The notes below the pieces were generated by a model. That model ran no database searches. It saw nothing but the letters and a program-made list of their open reading frames with translations, and was not told the origin of the DNA. Both the position numbers and the translations under genes were made by a program. From NCBI RefSeq assembly GCF_900112645.1, contig NZ_FOMO01000003.1:62001-126000 (forward strand): 64,000 nt of DNA, written 5' to 3'. Below, piece by piece: positions 40,018 through 50,204 of this stretch (position 1 is its first letter; each line of letters begins with the position of its first letter). The stretch is from Phytopseudomonas straminea (GTDB taxonomy: Bacteria > Pseudomonadota > Gammaproteobacteria > Pseudomonadales > Pseudomonadaceae).

Positions 40018-40293
40018 ATGAACATCATCTGCCGTCACGCTTATGCCGAAGGGCGTGTACAGGGCGTGGGTTTTCGCCAGAGCACGGCTAGCGAAGCCCG
40101 GCGCTTGCAGCTGTCAGGCTGGGTGCGCAATCTGGCCGATGGCCGTGTTGAGGTCTTGTTCGAGGGTGAGGAGGGCGCTGTACATTCACTGGCCCAGTGG
40201 CTCGAACGCGGACCTTCAGGTGCTCGCGTAGTATCGCTAACGCTGAGTGAGCATCCGATACAGGATGCACAGCACTTCGAGATTCGCCGTTAA
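40018..40293 (+). CDS. acyP: acylphosphatase
   Basis: 91 residues, full family length. Contains AEGRVQGVGFRQSTASEARRL, with the substrate-binding Arg of GVGFR, and GWVRNLADGRVEVLFEGEEG with the catalytic Asn. It hydrolyses acyl phosphates such as carbamoyl- or acetyl-phosphate in the cytoplasm. ATG 40018 lies four bases after the TlpA-like stop, with GGAGGG upstream, so the two are cotranscribed. It ends five bases from the convergent lipoprotein gene. Confidence 0.93.
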   Translation: MNIICRHAYAEGRVQGVGFRQSTASEARRLQLSGWVRNLADGRVEVLFEGEEGAVHSLAQWLERGPSGARVVSLTLSEHPIQDAQHFEIRR

Positions 40294-40297
40294 CGAA

Positions 40298-41251
40298 CTA
40301 GTCTTCGCCCGGGTCGGCAGCCAGCCGGCCGGCTTTTTGTGTGAGCGAATTGAGAAATTCGGCCTGCAGTTCCGGATCGTTGCGGGTCAGCTCGATCAGG
40401 CTCTGCTCCAGCTCGCTGGCCTCTTCCTCCAACCCCAGGTCGGACAGGCGCTTGACGCGGTGCACCCATTGCTCGACGTCGCCGCCTTCGAGGTCGTCGT
40501 AGATCAGGTCATGGGCTTCGCGCAGCTTGCCGCGCAGGGTGCGGCTGACCAGTAGCGTTGCCTCGGCGCTGGTGGCGTCCTGCTCGTCGGTCGCGCTCAG
40601 CACCAGGGTGCCGACACGGGCGATGCCCTGATCAGCGAACGGGCCGTCGAGCAGGTTGAGTCGCAGTACACCATTGCGGTCGGTGAGCAGCTCGTGGGTC
40701 TGTGTGCCGGCTTTGATCGTCACCGGGCGCTCGGCCCAGGGCAGGCTGGAATAGTCCGTGCGGGTTTCCTGACGCTTTTCGTCGATGCCGGCCAGGTTCT
40801 GCTGCGAGCGGCCGTTGGATTCGACGTTCATGAACGGGTTGATACCCGCCACGCCGTAGCTGATCCAGTCCTTGGTGGCGGTGTCGGGAATGCGCCCGAG
40901 CGCCACCACGTTGAGCACATTGGCGGCGATGCCGCCGACGATGGCCACTGCGCCGAGCGGGATTTCATAGATCTCGCGCCACGGCTGGTAAGGCGTATAG
41001 CGGTCGTAATGGCGGGTGACCTCGAACGGCGTCACCTCGAAGACTTTCTGCTCATTCACGCGCACCCTGCGCTGGGGCAGTTCGAGCACTTCTGGCTGCC
41101 CCACGTCGATCTGCAGGCTGTGGCTCAGCAGTTTGCGTTCGACACGTTCCTCATGCTCGCTGCGCTGCGGCAGATGGTTGGCGCAGCCAGCGAGAAAGAA
41201 GGCGCCACAGGTGGTGGCGCCGAGAAGGCGTAGGGTGCTTCGCTTGAACAT
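40298..41251 (-). CDS. large lipoprotein, unknown
   Basis: 317 residues. The signal peptide ends FFLAGC (C23), so this is probably lipid-anchored in the envelope. The middle has a hydrophobic stretch (LGAVAIVGGIAANVLNVVAL, about 100-120) that could be a membrane contact, then a beta-rich part and a helical C-terminus (LEEEASELEQSLIELTRNDPEL). No conserved catalytic motif. It matches PA0955 in position. It is separated from proS by 17 bases, on the same strand. Confidence 0.75.
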   Translation of the reverse strand: MFKRSTLRLLGATTCGAFFLAGCANHLPQRSEHEERVERKLLSHSLQIDVGQPEVLELPQRRVRVNEQKVFEVTPFEVTRHYDRYTPYQPWREIYEIPLGAVAIVGGIAANVLNVVALGRIPDTATKDWISYGVAGINPFMNVESNGRSQQNLAGIDEKRQETRTDYSSLPWAERPVTIKAGTQTHELLTDRNGVLRLNLLDGPFADQGIARVGTLVLSATDEQDATSAEATLLVSRTLRGKLREAHDLIYDDLEGGDVEQWVHRVKRLSDLGLEEEASELEQSLIELTRNDPELQAEFLNSLTQKAGRLAADPGED

Positions 41252-41268
41252 GACGGCTCTTTGGCGGG

Positions 41269-42984
41269 TCAGCGGCGGATACGGTTCTGGATGAACGGCA
41301 GGATCTCGTCGACGGCGACTGGCTGAGCCTCGGTTTCCAGACGGCTCTTGTACTCCAGGTTGCCTTCGGCCAGGCCGCGGTCGCTGACCACGATACGATG
41401 CGGAATGCCGATCAACTCCATGTCTGCGAATTTGATGCCCGGACTGGTCTTTTTGTCACGGTCATCCAGCAAAACTTCGAAGCCGGCGGCTGTCAGTTCG
41501 CCGTACAACTTGTCGGTCGCCTCGCGTACGGCATCGGTTTCGTAACGCAGCGGTACCAGGGCGATCTGGAAGGGCGCCAGGGCATCGTTCCAGATAATGC
41601 CGCGCTCGTCGCTATTCTGTTCGATGGCCGCAGCGACCACGCGCGATACGCCGATACCGTAGCAGCCCATGCTCAGCACCACCGGCTTGCCGTTCTCGCC
41701 CAGTACCTGGCAGTTCATTGCCTCGCTGTACTTGGTGCCCAGCTGGAAGATGTGCCCGACTTCGATGCCGCGCTTGATCTCCAGGGTGCCTTTGCCGTCG
41801 GGGCTCGGATCACCGGCCACAACGTTGCGCAGGTCGGCGACGGTCGGTACCGGCAGGTCGCGCTCCCAGTTCACGCCGAAGTAGTGCTTGTCGTCGATGT
41901 TGGCGCCGATGGCGAAGTCGCTCATCAACTCCACCGAGCGGTCGATGATGATCGGCAGCGGCAGGTTCAGTGGGCCCAGGGAGCCGGCCCCGGCGCCGAT
42001 GGCGTCGCGCAGTTCGGCGTCCGATGCCATCACCAGCGGGCTGGCGACGCCAGGCTGGTTGGCGGCCTTGATCTCGTTCAGCTCGTGATCGCCACGAACG
42101 ATCAGCGCGATCAGCTTGCCTTCTTCTTCGGCATGCACGATCAGCGTCTTGATGGTGCGTTCGATGGGCAGGTCGTAGCCATCGACCAGTTGCTGGATGG
42201 TCTTGGCGTTCGGGGTATCGACCAGGCGCAACTCTTCGCTCGGCGCCGGGCGGGCGGACTCGCGAGGAATGGCTTCGGCCTTCTCGATGTTGGCGGCATA
42301 ATCGGAAGCGTTGCTGAAGACGATATCGTCTTCACCGGATTCGGCCAGTACGTGGAATTCGTGGGAGCCAGCGCCGCCGATGGAGCCGTTGTCCGCCACT
42401 ACCGGGCGGAAGTTCAGTCCCAGGCGGGTAAAGATATTGCAGTAGGCCTGGTGCATGCGGTCGTAGGTCTGCTGCAGAGATGCCTGGTCGGCATGGAAGG
42501 AGTAGGCGTCCTTCATGATGAACTCGCGACCGCGCATCAGGCCGAAGCGCGGACGGATCTCGTCGCGGAACTTGGTCTGGATCTGGTACAGGTTCAGCGG
42601 CAGTTGCTTGTAGCTGTTCAACTCGTTGCGGGCAAGGTCGGTGATTACTTCTTCGTGGGTCGGGCCCACGCAGAACTCACGATCATGACGATCCTTGATG
42701 CGTAGCAGCTCCGGCCCGTACTGCACCCAGCGCCCCGACTCCTGCCACAGCTCGGCAGGCTGGATGGCGGGCATCAGCACCTCCAGTGCGCCGGCGGCAT
42801 CCATCTCTTCACGCACGATTCTTTCCACCTTGCGCAGGGTGCGCAGGCCCATCGGCAGCCAGGTATACAGGCCGGAAGCGAGCTTGCGGATCATGCCGGC
42901 GCGCAGCAGGAGCTGGTGGCTGATCACGACGGCATCGGAGGGCGTTTCTTTGAGGGTTGAAAGCAGGAACTGACTGGTACGCAT
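41269..42984 (-). CDS. proS: prolyl-tRNA synthetase
   Basis: 571 residues, bacterial-type class II synthetase that charges tRNA-Pro. Motifs: motif 1 in [20 protein letters not shown], motif 2 in [21 protein letters not shown], and motif 3 in [14 protein letters not shown]. An inserted editing domain (YbaK-like, about residues 230-390) clears mischarged Ala-tRNA-Pro. The C-terminal anticodon domain includes [21 protein letters not shown]. The lipoprotein gene follows. Confidence 0.96.
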   Translation of the reverse strand: MRTSQFLLSTLKETPSDAVVISHQLLLRAGMIRKLASGLYTWLPMGLRTLRKVERIVREEMDAAGALEVLMPAIQPAELWQESGRWVQYGPELLRIKDRHDREFCVGPTHEEVITDLARNELNSYKQLPLNLYQIQTKFRDEIRPRFGLMRGREFIMKDAYSFHADQASLQQTYDRMHQAYCNIFTRLGLNFRPVVADNGSIGGAGSHEFHVLAESGEDDIVFSNASDYAANIEKAEAIPRESARPAPSEELRLVDTPNAKTIQQLVDGYDLPIERTIKTLIVHAEEEGKLIALIVRGDHELNEIKAANQPGVASPLVMASDAELRDAIGAGAGSLGPLNLPLPIIIDRSVELMSDFAIGANIDDKHYFGVNWERDLPVPTVADLRNVVAGDPSPDGKGTLEIKRGIEVGHIFQLGTKYSEAMNCQVLGENGKPVVLSMGCYGIGVSRVVAAAIEQNSDERGIIWNDALAPFQIALVPLRYETDAVREATDKLYGELTAAGFEVLLDDRDKKTSPGIKFADMELIGIPHRIVVSDRGLAEGNLEYKSRLETEAQPVAVDEILPFIQNRIRR

Positions 42985-43150
42985 GATGGGCCGTTCTGTC
43001 GGTTGCGAAGGGGGATTTTATGGCTCGGCATTGTACGGCGCGAGGCCGGTGGCGTACAGGATGGGAGGTGCTGCCGGTAAGTTGACGTGGTTAGAGTGCA
43101 GCTCGGTTGCGCTCAAGGAATTCGTACCGTATTGGTTTTGGGGTGCAAAT

Positions 43151-43178
43151 AAAAAACCCGGCCTAAGCCGGGTTTTTT
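43151..43178 (-). terminator. Rho-independent terminator of oprD
   Basis: AAAAAACCCGGC, TAAG loop region, GCCGGGTTTTTT, symmetric. It lies just past the oprD stop on the minus strand. Confidence 0.92.
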
Positions 43179-43203
43179 GAACTGCGATCAGGCTTGCGCG
43201 AGA

Positions 43204-44463
43204 TTACAGAACGCTGAGCGGGTATTCGACGATGAAGCGCAGGTCGTTGACGTCGCCTTGGGCGTTGTCACGGTAGAACGCTTGGCGAACGCGCAAGGAC
43301 AGATCCTTAGCTGCGCCATCCTGGATCACGTACTTGGCCTCCATATCCACTTCACGCTCGGTGTAGTTCGCATCAGCGGTACCGCGGACATAGCGGGTCA
43401 TGAAGCTAAGGCCCGGAACGCCGAAGGTGGCCATATTGATGTCGTAGCGAGCCTGCCAGGACTTCTCGTCTTTCTGGTTGAAGTCGGAGTATTGAACCGA
43501 GTTAGCCAGGAAAATGGTGCCGCCGCCGTCTACGCCATAAACGTAACCGGCATCACCGCTGGAGCGCTGGTGAGCAACGGTGAATTTGTGAGCGCCGATG
43601 CTGTAGGCGGCCGCGAGGCTCCAAATTTTGTTATCTACTTCGCCGGCGCGCTCTTGGCCGTCACCTTTGGTTTTATAACCGTTCAGATCGAAGTTCAGAG
43701 CCTGATCTTCGGTCAGCGGCAGGTTGTAGTTCAGGTTGACGTAGGTCTTTTTGAAATAGTCTTCGACATCGGAACGGTGAATAGCCGCGCTCAGATCGTC
43801 GGTGAATTTATAGCTAGCGCCGAAGATATTGGCGCTGGTGAGGCCCTGCTCGCCCTTGCCGTTAATGTCGTCGCGGCTTGTGCCGGTTTGGCTGCTAAGA
43901 GCAGTAAAGCGACCAGCGCTCAGCTCCAGGCCTTCGATTTCGTTACTGACCAAGTAAGTGCCGGTAGCTACTTCTGGCAGGATTCGGCTGTCATCGGTCG
44001 AGAAAACCGGGCTAGCAACGAACTGGCTGCCGTATTTCAGGACGGTGTCAGAGATGCGGAACTTAACGGCGCCACCCACTTCGCTCTGAGTGTCGTCGCC
44101 GCGACCATCGTCGGTGCGGGCGAACTGGCCAGTGCCGTAGCGGCCGCGACCGCTGTCAATTTTGATGCTGCTCAGGCTATGAGCGTCGAAGCCGAAGCCA
44201 ACGGTACCCTGAGTGAAGCCCGAACTATACAGCAGACGGATACCCAGGCCGGTTTCTTCGCGGTAACCAGCAGGATTTGCAGAAGTGCTAGCGCCATTCG
44301 GGCCATTGCGGAAATCACGGTTCATGTAAAGAACGCGGTTGAAAATATCGAAGGTGCTGTCCTCAAGGAAGCCCTTGGATTCCGACTGGCTGGAAGCCAC
44401 TGCCATCTGAGAGGTGCCCGCGGCCACAGCCAGGGCGATTACGCTCCACTTCATCACTCGCAT
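43204..44463 (-). CDS. OprD-family outer-membrane porin
   Basis: 419 residues with signal peptide (VIALAVAAGTSQMAVA, cleavage near residue 23). SKGFLEDSTFDIFNRVLYMN and GLGIRLLYSSGFTQGTVGFG are the typical first strands, and the chain ends RFIVEYPLSVL with the terminal aromatic-rich strand. The family forms 18-stranded monomeric barrels for basic amino acids or carboxylates. Position equals P. aeruginosa oprD, but several OprD paralogues exist and substrate cannot be told. AAAGGAGC precedes the ATG. Base composition is lower in GC than the neighbours. Confidence 0.92.
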   Translation of the reverse strand: MRVMKWSVIALAVAAGTSQMAVASSQSESKGFLEDSTFDIFNRVLYMNRDFRNGPNGASTSANPAGYREETGLGIRLLYSSGFTQGTVGFGFDAHSLSSIKIDSGRGRYGTGQFARTDDGRGDDTQSEVGGAVKFRISDTVLKYGSQFVASPVFSTDDSRILPEVATGTYLVSNEIEGLELSAGRFTALSSQTGTSRDDINGKGEQGLTSANIFGASYKFTDDLSAAIHRSDVEDYFKKTYVNLNYNLPLTEDQALNFDLNGYKTKGDGQERAGEVDNKIWSLAAAYSIGAHKFTVAHQRSSGDAGYVYGVDGGGTIFLANSVQYSDFNQKDEKSWQARYDINMATFGVPGLSFMTRYVRGTADANYTEREVDMEAKYVIQDGAAKDLSLRVRQAFYRDNAQGDVNDLRFIVEYPLSVL

Positions 44464-45107
44464 CGTGATTTGCTCCTTTGGTTTAGAAGAGTACTTCCGC
44501 TGCTCAATAAGGTTGTTATGGCGAGCAGCTCTATTTCTTTTTGTGTCGGATGGAACTTATAGCACGGCACTTTGTATTGGCGATAGTTTCGATCTATCCA
44601 TTTCGTTGCAACCTATGCAGCTGTCGCTAAGCGCAAGCCGCAGGTCGCAATCAGGCAAGCCCTGCCTGCTACGTACCATCCAACGGTTTACAGCTCTATT
44701 ACAGGGCCTCCAAGCGTTACCGCGGAGCCCCATCAGGGAGCGCTGCGAGCATATAAGCAAAAGGCGTGCTCAAAATCCTGAAGAGCCTGTAAATAATGGC
44801 GCCGAACTGTTTTTTATCGCTGGAAAGTACAGATTGTCGACGTAATCATTCGATTTTTAGCGAGCTGGTTAGTGTGCTTTTTAGTAGCTAGCTATTTATA
44901 TGCGTGTTTTGTTGATAATGAGTTTTACTTGGCGATTTCGATCAAGTCTGAATGTTTACTTTGGGAAACAATATGGTGCGCGCAGTAGTGAAGGTGTGCA
45001 TGGTTTTGGTGCGCTTGTTCGGGGTTAATTTTCAATACCTTGGCGGGTATGCTGCCGCCTCTATTGGCGCCCTCTTAGTGGGCGGTTTGTCGAGATGAGG
45101 TGAGCAA
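44464..45107. other. 644-base intergenic region, AT-rich
   Basis: This is the control region of oprD (minus) and of the HIT gene (plus). GC is clearly below the flanking genes, especially 44800-45000. A 41-codon frame runs 44973-45098 (MVRAVVKVCMVLVRLFGVNF...), hydrophobic and ending nine bases before the HIT start. It has a poor ribosome-binding site, so I leave it as a possible leader or small membrane peptide. I see no other gene or RNA with confidence. Confidence 0.4.
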
Positions 45108-45533
45108 ATGTTCGTACTGGATTCGCGTCTGCAGCAGGACACCTTCGTGCTGGGGGATCTGCCGCTAAGTCGCGTGCTGCTCAGTAACGATGCCCGTTAC
45201 CCCTGGTTCATTCTGGTGCCGCGACGCGAAGACGTCAGTGAGGTGTTTCAGCTCAGTGCCGAGGACCAGCAGGCGTTGTGGGCAGAAACTGCACTGCTGG
45301 GCGAGGTGCTCAAGGATGCATTCAAGGCCGATAAGATCAATATCGCCACCCTAGGTAACGTGGTCAGTCAGCTGCATATGCATGTGATCGTGCGTTACCG
45401 TGATGATGATGCCTGGCCCGCTCCGGTGTGGGGGCGGCATCCTGCCAAGCCTTACGAAGAGGCGCAGGTGACCGCTCTGCGTGACAAGCTGCGCTCTGCC
45501 ATGCCGCGTCAGTATCGTGTCGGGGAGGTTTGA
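45108..45533 (+). CDS. HIT-family nucleotide-binding protein
   Basis: 141 residues of the histidine-triad superfamily. SQLHMHVIVRYRDDDAWP holds the motif with the first His replaced by Gln, as in the branch that includes bacterial HIT proteins of this size. NDARYPWFILVPRRED and LGNVVSQLHMHV define the nucleotide pocket. These enzymes hydrolyse nucleoside phosphoramidates or dinucleotides, so catalysis is plausible but not certain. ATG 45108 has GAGGTGAGC upstream; slyX begins directly at its stop. Confidence 0.85.
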   Translation: MFVLDSRLQQDTFVLGDLPLSRVLLSNDARYPWFILVPRREDVSEVFQLSAEDQQALWAETALLGEVLKDAFKADKINIATLGNVVSQLHMHVIVRYRDDDAWPAPVWGRHPAKPYEEAQVTALRDKLRSAMPRQYRVGEV

Positions 45534-45740
45534 ATGACGGCGCTCGAAGAACGCATCGTCGAGCTGGAAAGCCGTCAGGCCTTTCAGGATGACACCATCC
45601 AGGCCCTGAATGACGCGTTGGTGGAGCAGCAAAAGCTGATCGAGCGCTTGCAGGTGCAAATCCAGGCGCTGGCCAAGCGTCAGGAGGAAGTCAGCCCCTT
45701 CAGTGCCTCGCAAGATGAGGCGCCGCCGCCCCATTATTGA
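45534..45740 (+). CDS. slyX: SlyX family protein
   Basis: 68 residues, almost entirely a coiled coil ([20 protein letters not shown], then [11 protein letters not shown]) with an acidic tail ending APPPHY, typical of SlyX. No activity is known. The ATG abuts the HIT stop codon (TGAATG), so it is the second gene of a two-gene run closed by the terminator at 45758-45785. Confidence 0.9.
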   Translation: MTALEERIVELESRQAFQDDTIQALNDALVEQQKLIERLQVQIQALAKRQEEVSPFSASQDEAPPPHY

Positions 45741-45757
45741 GAGCGGGCGCCATAAAT

Positions 45758-45785
45758 GAAAAAGCCCCGCATCGCGGGGCTTTTC
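45758..45785. terminator. Rho-independent terminator
   Basis: GAAAAAGCCCCGC, AT, GCGGGGCTTTTTC, between slyX and the convergent gene at 45799; usable by both. Confidence 0.92.
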
Positions 45786-45798
45786 GTTGGCTGGCGGA

Positions 45799-46398
45799 TC
45801 AGCGCCGTGTCGGCAGGGCGGCGATCACGTCTTCAGCCTGCAAGCCTTTGTCGCGCTGCATCACTGAAAACTCCACGCGCTGGCCTTCCACCAGAACGCG
45901 GTGACCTTCGCCGCGGATCGCACGGAAGTGCACGAAGATGTCTTCGCCAGCATCGCGGGAAATGAAGCCGAACCCCTTCGAGGTGTTGAACCACTTCACG
46001 GTGCCGGTTTCTCGGTCGCCCAGGTCTTGCTGCGGTACGGACTTCTTTCTGTCGAAGCGCAGGTTGGTGCCCAGGTGCAGAGCAACGGCCAGAGAGATGA
46101 TCAGCAGGCTGAACAGCAGGGCAGGTTGCTCGGCGATGAGCGGCAAGGGGGCAAGCAGAATCAGCGCTTGCAGCAAAGTGCCGAGGATCAGCAGGGCGCA
46201 CGCCAGGTTTTGCAGATGTTGACGGGCATTGCTGTGCCACAGCGGAAACTGCGTAGCCAGCAGCAGGTTGAGAAAGCCAAAGAGTGCTAGGCACAGCGCA
46301 TCGGGGTGTTGCAGGAACGACTGGCCGTCATTTAGGCCGGGGGCGATGGATAACAGCAGGGCCGACAGCCCCACCAGCAGGTGGACGATTTTAAACAT
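45799..46398 (-). CDS. cold-shock domain fused to membrane domain
   Basis: About 199 residues from ATG 46398 (a GTG at 46413 is an alternative). The first 120 hold four hydrophobic segments ([65 protein letters not shown]). Residues about 135-199 are a cold-shock domain with [19 protein letters not shown] and DIFVHFRAI, the RNP1 and RNP2 aromatic motifs. It may bind RNA or single-stranded DNA at the membrane. It matches PA0961 in position. Related fusions with DUF1294 exist; this membrane part looks different. Confidence 0.82.
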   Translation of the reverse strand: MFKIVHLLVGLSALLLSIAPGLNDGQSFLQHPDALCLALFGFLNLLLATQFPLWHSNARQHLQNLACALLILGTLLQALILLAPLPLIAEQPALLFSLLIISLAVALHLGTNLRFDRKKSVPQQDLGDRETGTVKWFNTSKGFGFISRDAGEDIFVHFRAIRGEGHRVLVEGQRVEFSVMQRDKGLQAEDVIAALPTRR

Positions 46399-46604
46399 GT
46401 TCAACGCACTCACTCGATAAAAGGATCACCAGGAACAGCTGGCTCCACGCGATTTGCCGTGACGTAAGGGCGATGAAGGTTCGGGAGGGCCAGCCTATGC
46501 GCCGGCCCATGAGTCGGGATGGCGGCACGGGGCGTATTTAACAGCAAAGAGAAGGGCTACTCAAATGGGCGGCGCTATGCAGTGGCTGTGGCGGGCTGAA
46601 ACGA

Positions 46605-46630
46605 AACAGGGCTGCCGTGGCAGCCCTGTT
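46605..46630 (-). terminator. Rho-independent terminator of the Dps-like gene
   Basis: AACAGGGCTGCC, GT, GGCAGCCCTGTT, a perfect stem directly after the stop on the minus strand. The T tract is short. Confidence 0.75.
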
Positions 46631-46640
46631 GGCGGAGCGA

Positions 46641-47111
46641 TCAGGCAGCCAGCAGGCTGCGCAGCATCCACGCGGTTTTTTCGTGGACCTGCATGCGCTG
46701 GGTCAGCAGATCGGCGGTCGGCTCGTCGCTGACCTTGTCGAGCAGCGGGAAGATACCGCGCGCAGTGCGTACCACCGCTTCCTGGCCCTGCACCAGCAGC
46801 TTGATCATCTCGTCAGCGTTCGGCACGCCTTCTTCTTCCTTGATGGAGGAGAGGCGGGCATAGGCGGCGTAGGTGCCCGGCGCCGGGAAGCCCAGCGCGC
46901 GAATGCGCTCGGCGATGGCGTCGACCGCCAGTGCCAGCTCGGTGTACTGCGCCTCGAACATCAGGTGCAGGGTGTTGAACATCGGGCCGGTGACGTTCCA
47001 GTGGAAGTTATGGGTTTTCAGGTACAGCGTGTAGGTGTCTGCGAGCAGGCGCGACAGGCCTTCGGCGATGGCTTCGCGATCCTGTTCGGCGATGCCGATA
47101 TTGATTTCCAT
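46641..47111 (-). CDS. Dps-family ferritin-like DNA-protection protein
   Basis: 156 residues from ATG 47111 ([16 protein letters not shown]). [20 protein letters not shown] carries the conserved His of the dimer-interface ferroxidase site, and [20 protein letters not shown] the acidic partner. The later helix ([13 protein letters not shown]) completes the four-helix bundle. These proteins form dodecamers that oxidise iron with peroxide and protect DNA. It matches PA0962 and is divergent from aspS. There is no Lys-rich N-terminus, so DNA binding may be weak. Confidence 0.9.
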   Translation of the reverse strand: MEINIGIAEQDREAIAEGLSRLLADTYTLYLKTHNFHWNVTGPMFNTLHLMFEAQYTELALAVDAIAERIRALGFPAPGTYAAYARLSSIKEEEGVPNADEMIKLLVQGQEAVVRTARGIFPLLDKVSDEPTADLLTQRMQVHEKTAWMLRSLLAA

Positions 47112-47395
47112 GGGGGCTCTCCTGATTGGGCCAATGGTTAAAAGGTCGATGGCAAAAATCCTATCATGACCGTTCGTCACATGCGTCGGCTTCGTCTCAA
47201 TGACGATCATGCTTTGAATCAATCGCGGCTAACGGGTTCAGCTCATTTGCCTGGGCGGTGGCGCGTATCACGTGCTGCGCCTTGTCAATAAAGCCTATAT
47301 AATTCCGCCCTTTTCACGCGTGCGGCTCAGGCGCCTTGCCCTTTTGGTAGGCGATGTCGACGAATCCAGAACCGATCAGAGAAGCGAACCCGATC

Positions 47396-49171
47396 ATGAT
47401 GCGCAGCCACTATTGCGGCCAGTTGAACGAAAGCCTGGATGGCCAGGAAATCACCCTGTGTGGATGGGTTCACCGTCGTCGTGACCACGGTGGCGTTATC
47501 TTCCTCGATATTCGTGACCGCGAAGGCCTGGCTCAGGTGGTGTTCGATCCGGATCGTGCCGACACCTTCGCCAAGGCCGACCGCGTGCGCAGCGAGTACG
47601 TGGTGAAGATCACCGGCAAGGTGCGTCTGCGTCCCGAAGGTGCGCGCAATGCCAACATGGCGTCCGGCGCCATCGAAGTGCTGGGTTACGAGCTGGAAGT
47701 GCTGAACGAAGCGGAAACCCCGCCGTTCCCGCTCAACGAATACACCGATGTGGGTGAGGAGACGCGCCTGCGTTATCGCTTCATCGACCTGCGTCGCCCG
47801 GAAATGGCCGAGAAGCTCAAGCTGCGCTCGCGCATCACCTCAAGCATCCGTCGTTACCTGGACGACAATGGCTTCCTGGACGTCGAAACGCCGATCCTCA
47901 CTCGAGCCACCCCCGAAGGCGCCCGTGATTACCTGGTGCCGAGCCGTACCCACGCGGGTAGCTTCTTCGCCCTGCCGCAGTCGCCGCAGCTGTTCAAGCA
48001 GCTGTTGATGGTGGCCGGCTTCGACCGCTACTACCAGATCGCCAAGTGCTTCCGCGACGAAGACCTGCGTGCCGACCGTCAGCCGGAATTCACCCAGATC
48101 GACATCGAGACCAGCTTCCTGGGCGAAGCCGAGATCATGCACCTCACCGAGACCATGATCCGCAATCTGTTCAAGGAAGTGCTGGACGTCGAGTTCGGCG
48201 AACTGCCGCACATGACCCTGGCCGACGCCATGCGTCGTTTCGGTTCCGACAAGCCGGACCTGCGTATCCCGATGGAGCTGGTCGACGTTGCCGATCAGCT
48301 CAAGGACGTCGACTTCAAGGTCTTCTCCGGCCCGGCCAACGACCCGAAAGGTCGCGTTGCCGCGCTGCGCGTACCGGGCGGGGCGAGCATGCCGCGCAAG
48401 CAGATCGACGACTACACCAAGTTCGTCGGCAACTACGGCGCCAAGGGCCTGGCCTACATCAAGGTCAACGAGCGCGCCAAGGGCGTGGAAGGTCTGCAGT
48501 CGCCGATCGTCAAGAACATCGCCGAACCGAACCTCAATACCATTCTTGATCGCGTTGGTGCCGTGGACGGTGACATCGTGTTCTTCGGTGCCGACCGCGC
48601 CAAGGTGGTCTGTGATGCCCTGGGTGCACTGCGCATCAAGCTCGGCCACGATCTGAATCTGCTGACTGCTGAGTGGGCGCCGCTGTGGGTCGTCGACTTC
48701 CCAATGTTCGAAGAGAACGACGACGGCAGCCTGACCGCCATGCACCACCCGTTCACCTCGCCCAAGTGCTCGCCACAAGAGCTGGAGGCCAACCCGGCCG
48801 CCGCCCTGTCGCGCGCTTATGACCTGGTACTGAACGGTACCGAGTTGGGCGGCGGTTCGATCCGTATCCATGACAAGGCCATGCAGCAGACCGTGTTCCG
48901 CGTGTTGGGCATCAGTGAAGAAGAGCAGCAGGAGAAGTTCGGCTTCCTGCTCGACGCCCTCAAGTACGGTGCGCCGCCCCATGGTGGCCTGGCCTTTGGC
49001 CTTGACCGCCTGGTGATGCTGATGACCGGTGCCAGCTCGATTCGCGAAGTCATCGCCTTCCCGAAAACCCAGAGCGCGGCCTGCGTCATGACTCAGGCGC
49101 CGGGTGTGGTGGATGGCAAGTCGCTGCGTGAATTGCATATTCGCCTGCGCGAGCAACCCAAGGCCGAATAA
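47396..49171 (+). CDS. aspS: aspartyl-tRNA synthetase (probably Asp/Asn-nondiscriminating)
   Basis: 591 residues, class IIb. An N-terminal OB anticodon domain ([20 protein letters not shown]) is followed by the catalytic core with motif 2 ([20 protein letters not shown]) and motif 3 ([15 protein letters not shown]), plus the GAD insertion typical of bacterial enzymes. ATG 47396 or 47399 matches the remembered family length; earlier frame residues look unrelated. In Pseudomonas it also charges tRNA-Asn, corrected by GatCAB. A TATAAT is at 47298-47303. Confidence 0.96.
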   Translation: MMRSHYCGQLNESLDGQEITLCGWVHRRRDHGGVIFLDIRDREGLAQVVFDPDRADTFAKADRVRSEYVVKITGKVRLRPEGARNANMASGAIEVLGYELEVLNEAETPPFPLNEYTDVGEETRLRYRFIDLRRPEMAEKLKLRSRITSSIRRYLDDNGFLDVETPILTRATPEGARDYLVPSRTHAGSFFALPQSPQLFKQLLMVAGFDRYYQIAKCFRDEDLRADRQPEFTQIDIETSFLGEAEIMHLTETMIRNLFKEVLDVEFGELPHMTLADAMRRFGSDKPDLRIPMELVDVADQLKDVDFKVFSGPANDPKGRVAALRVPGGASMPRKQIDDYTKFVGNYGAKGLAYIKVNERAKGVEGLQSPIVKNIAEPNLNTILDRVGAVDGDIVFFGADRAKVVCDALGALRIKLGHDLNLLTAEWAPLWVVDFPMFEENDDGSLTAMHHPFTSPKCSPQELEANPAAALSRAYDLVLNGTELGGGSIRIHDKAMQQTVFRVLGISEEEQQEKFGFLLDALKYGAPPHGGLAFGLDRLVMLMTGASSIREVIAFPKTQSAACVMTQAPGVVDGKSLRELHIRLREQPKAE

Positions 49172-49180
49172 GCCGACACA

Positions 49181-49204
49181 AGAAGCCTGGTTATCCAGGC
49201 TTCT
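49181..49204 (+). terminator. aspS terminator hairpin
   Basis: AGAAGCCTGG, TTAT, CCAGGCTTCT, a perfect stem 10 bases after the aspS stop, followed by a short T-rich stretch. Confidence 0.7.
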
Positions 49205-49211
49205 CTGTGTA

Positions 49212-49246
49212 ATGGGGGGAGAGACTCGAACTCTCACACCTTCGCA
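49212..49246 (-). pseudogene. tRNA-Leu-like 3' fragment (T-arm and variable arm)
   Basis: On the minus strand, GCGAAGGTGTG followed by GAGAG TTCGAGT CTCTC gives a perfect T-arm (49219-49235) with a consensus T-loop after a tRNA-Leu-like variable arm. From memory it is close to the 3' end of tRNA-Leu(UAG). There is no complete acceptor end with CCA, and no 5' half is recognisable, so this is a remnant. It may be the scar of an integration or a duplication, and it borders the ribosome-binding site of yebC. Confidence 0.5.
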
Positions 49247-49271
49247 ACCAAGCAAAAAGTTGGAGTTGAAT

Positions 49272-50018
49272 ATGGCCGGTCATTCCAAATGGGCCAACAT
49301 CAAGCACCGCAAGGGGCGTCAGGACGCCAAGCGCGGCAAGATCTTCACCAAGCTGATTCGTGAGCTGACGGTCGCTGCCAAGCACGGCGGGCCGATCCCG
49401 GCGGACAACCCGCGCCTGCGTCTGGCCGTCGACAAGGCGCTGACCAACAACATGTCGCGTGACGTGATCGATCGTGCCATCGCACGAGGTGCTGGCAATA
49501 ACGAAGCCGACAACGTCGTCGAATTCAGCTACGAGGGTTATGCACCGAGCGGAGTGGCGATCATTGTCGAAGTGATGACCGACAACCGTAACCGTACCGC
49601 TGCCGAGGTACGTCACGCTTTCACCAAGTGCGGTGGCAACCTGGGTACCGACGGTTCGGTCGCCTACATGTTCGAGCGCAAGGGGCAGATCAGCTTTGCC
49701 TCGGTGGACGAAGACGCCCTGATGGAAGCGGCGCTCGAGGCCGGAGCCGACGATGTGGAGATGGGCGAGGAGGGCGCAGCCCTGGTGTCGACCAGCTTCA
49801 CCGAGTTTCACGCCGTCAACGAAGCCCTGGCAGCTGCCGGCTTCAAGGTCGAGGAGGCGGAGATCGCCATGATCCCGTCGATCAGTGCGCCGATCACCGA
49901 TCTGGAAACGGCGCAGAAAGTCTTCAAGCTGATCGACATGCTCGAGGACTTGGACGACGTGCAGAACGTCTACCACAACGCCGAAGTCTCCGACGAAATC
50001 ATGGAGCAGCTCGGCTGA
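49272..50018 (+). CDS. YebC/PmpR family transcriptional regulator
   Basis: 248 residues with the family opening [20 protein letters not shown] and [21 protein letters not shown]. aeruginosa PmpR (PA0964) binds the pqsR promoter and lowers quinolone signalling. Recent work on other members suggests an added or alternative role in easing ribosome stalling. GTTGGAG lies before ATG 49272; the frame is open far upstream through aspS 3' DNA. It heads the ruvCAB side of the locus. Confidence 0.93.
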   Translation: MAGHSKWANIKHRKGRQDAKRGKIFTKLIRELTVAAKHGGPIPADNPRLRLAVDKALTNNMSRDVIDRAIARGAGNNEADNVVEFSYEGYAPSGVAIIVEVMTDNRNRTAAEVRHAFTKCGGNLGTDGSVAYMFERKGQISFASVDEDALMEAALEAGADDVEMGEEGAALVSTSFTEFHAVNEALAAAGFKVEEAEIAMIPSISAPITDLETAQKVFKLIDMLEDLDDVQNVYHNAEVSDEIMEQLG

Positions 50019-50035
50019 TCCGTCGCTGTATCCGA

Positions 50036-50071
50036 GCCGGAAGTTTGCCGTTGCGCGCTTCCGGCTTTTTT
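50036..50071 (+). terminator. Rho-independent terminator of yebC
   Basis: GCCGGAAG, 14-base loop, CTTCCGGC, then six T. Confidence 0.82.
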
Positions 50072-50204
50072 ATGGGCGCGTTCGGTGGCCGGCAGTTCGG
50101 ATGGCTGGGCGAATCCTTTGAGTGACGGCTGCTGCCTGAGGCCCCTATACTCGCGCCTGGATAAATAGACAGTGTGGCTGCCAGGCCACAGGTGGATGAC
50201 GGGC

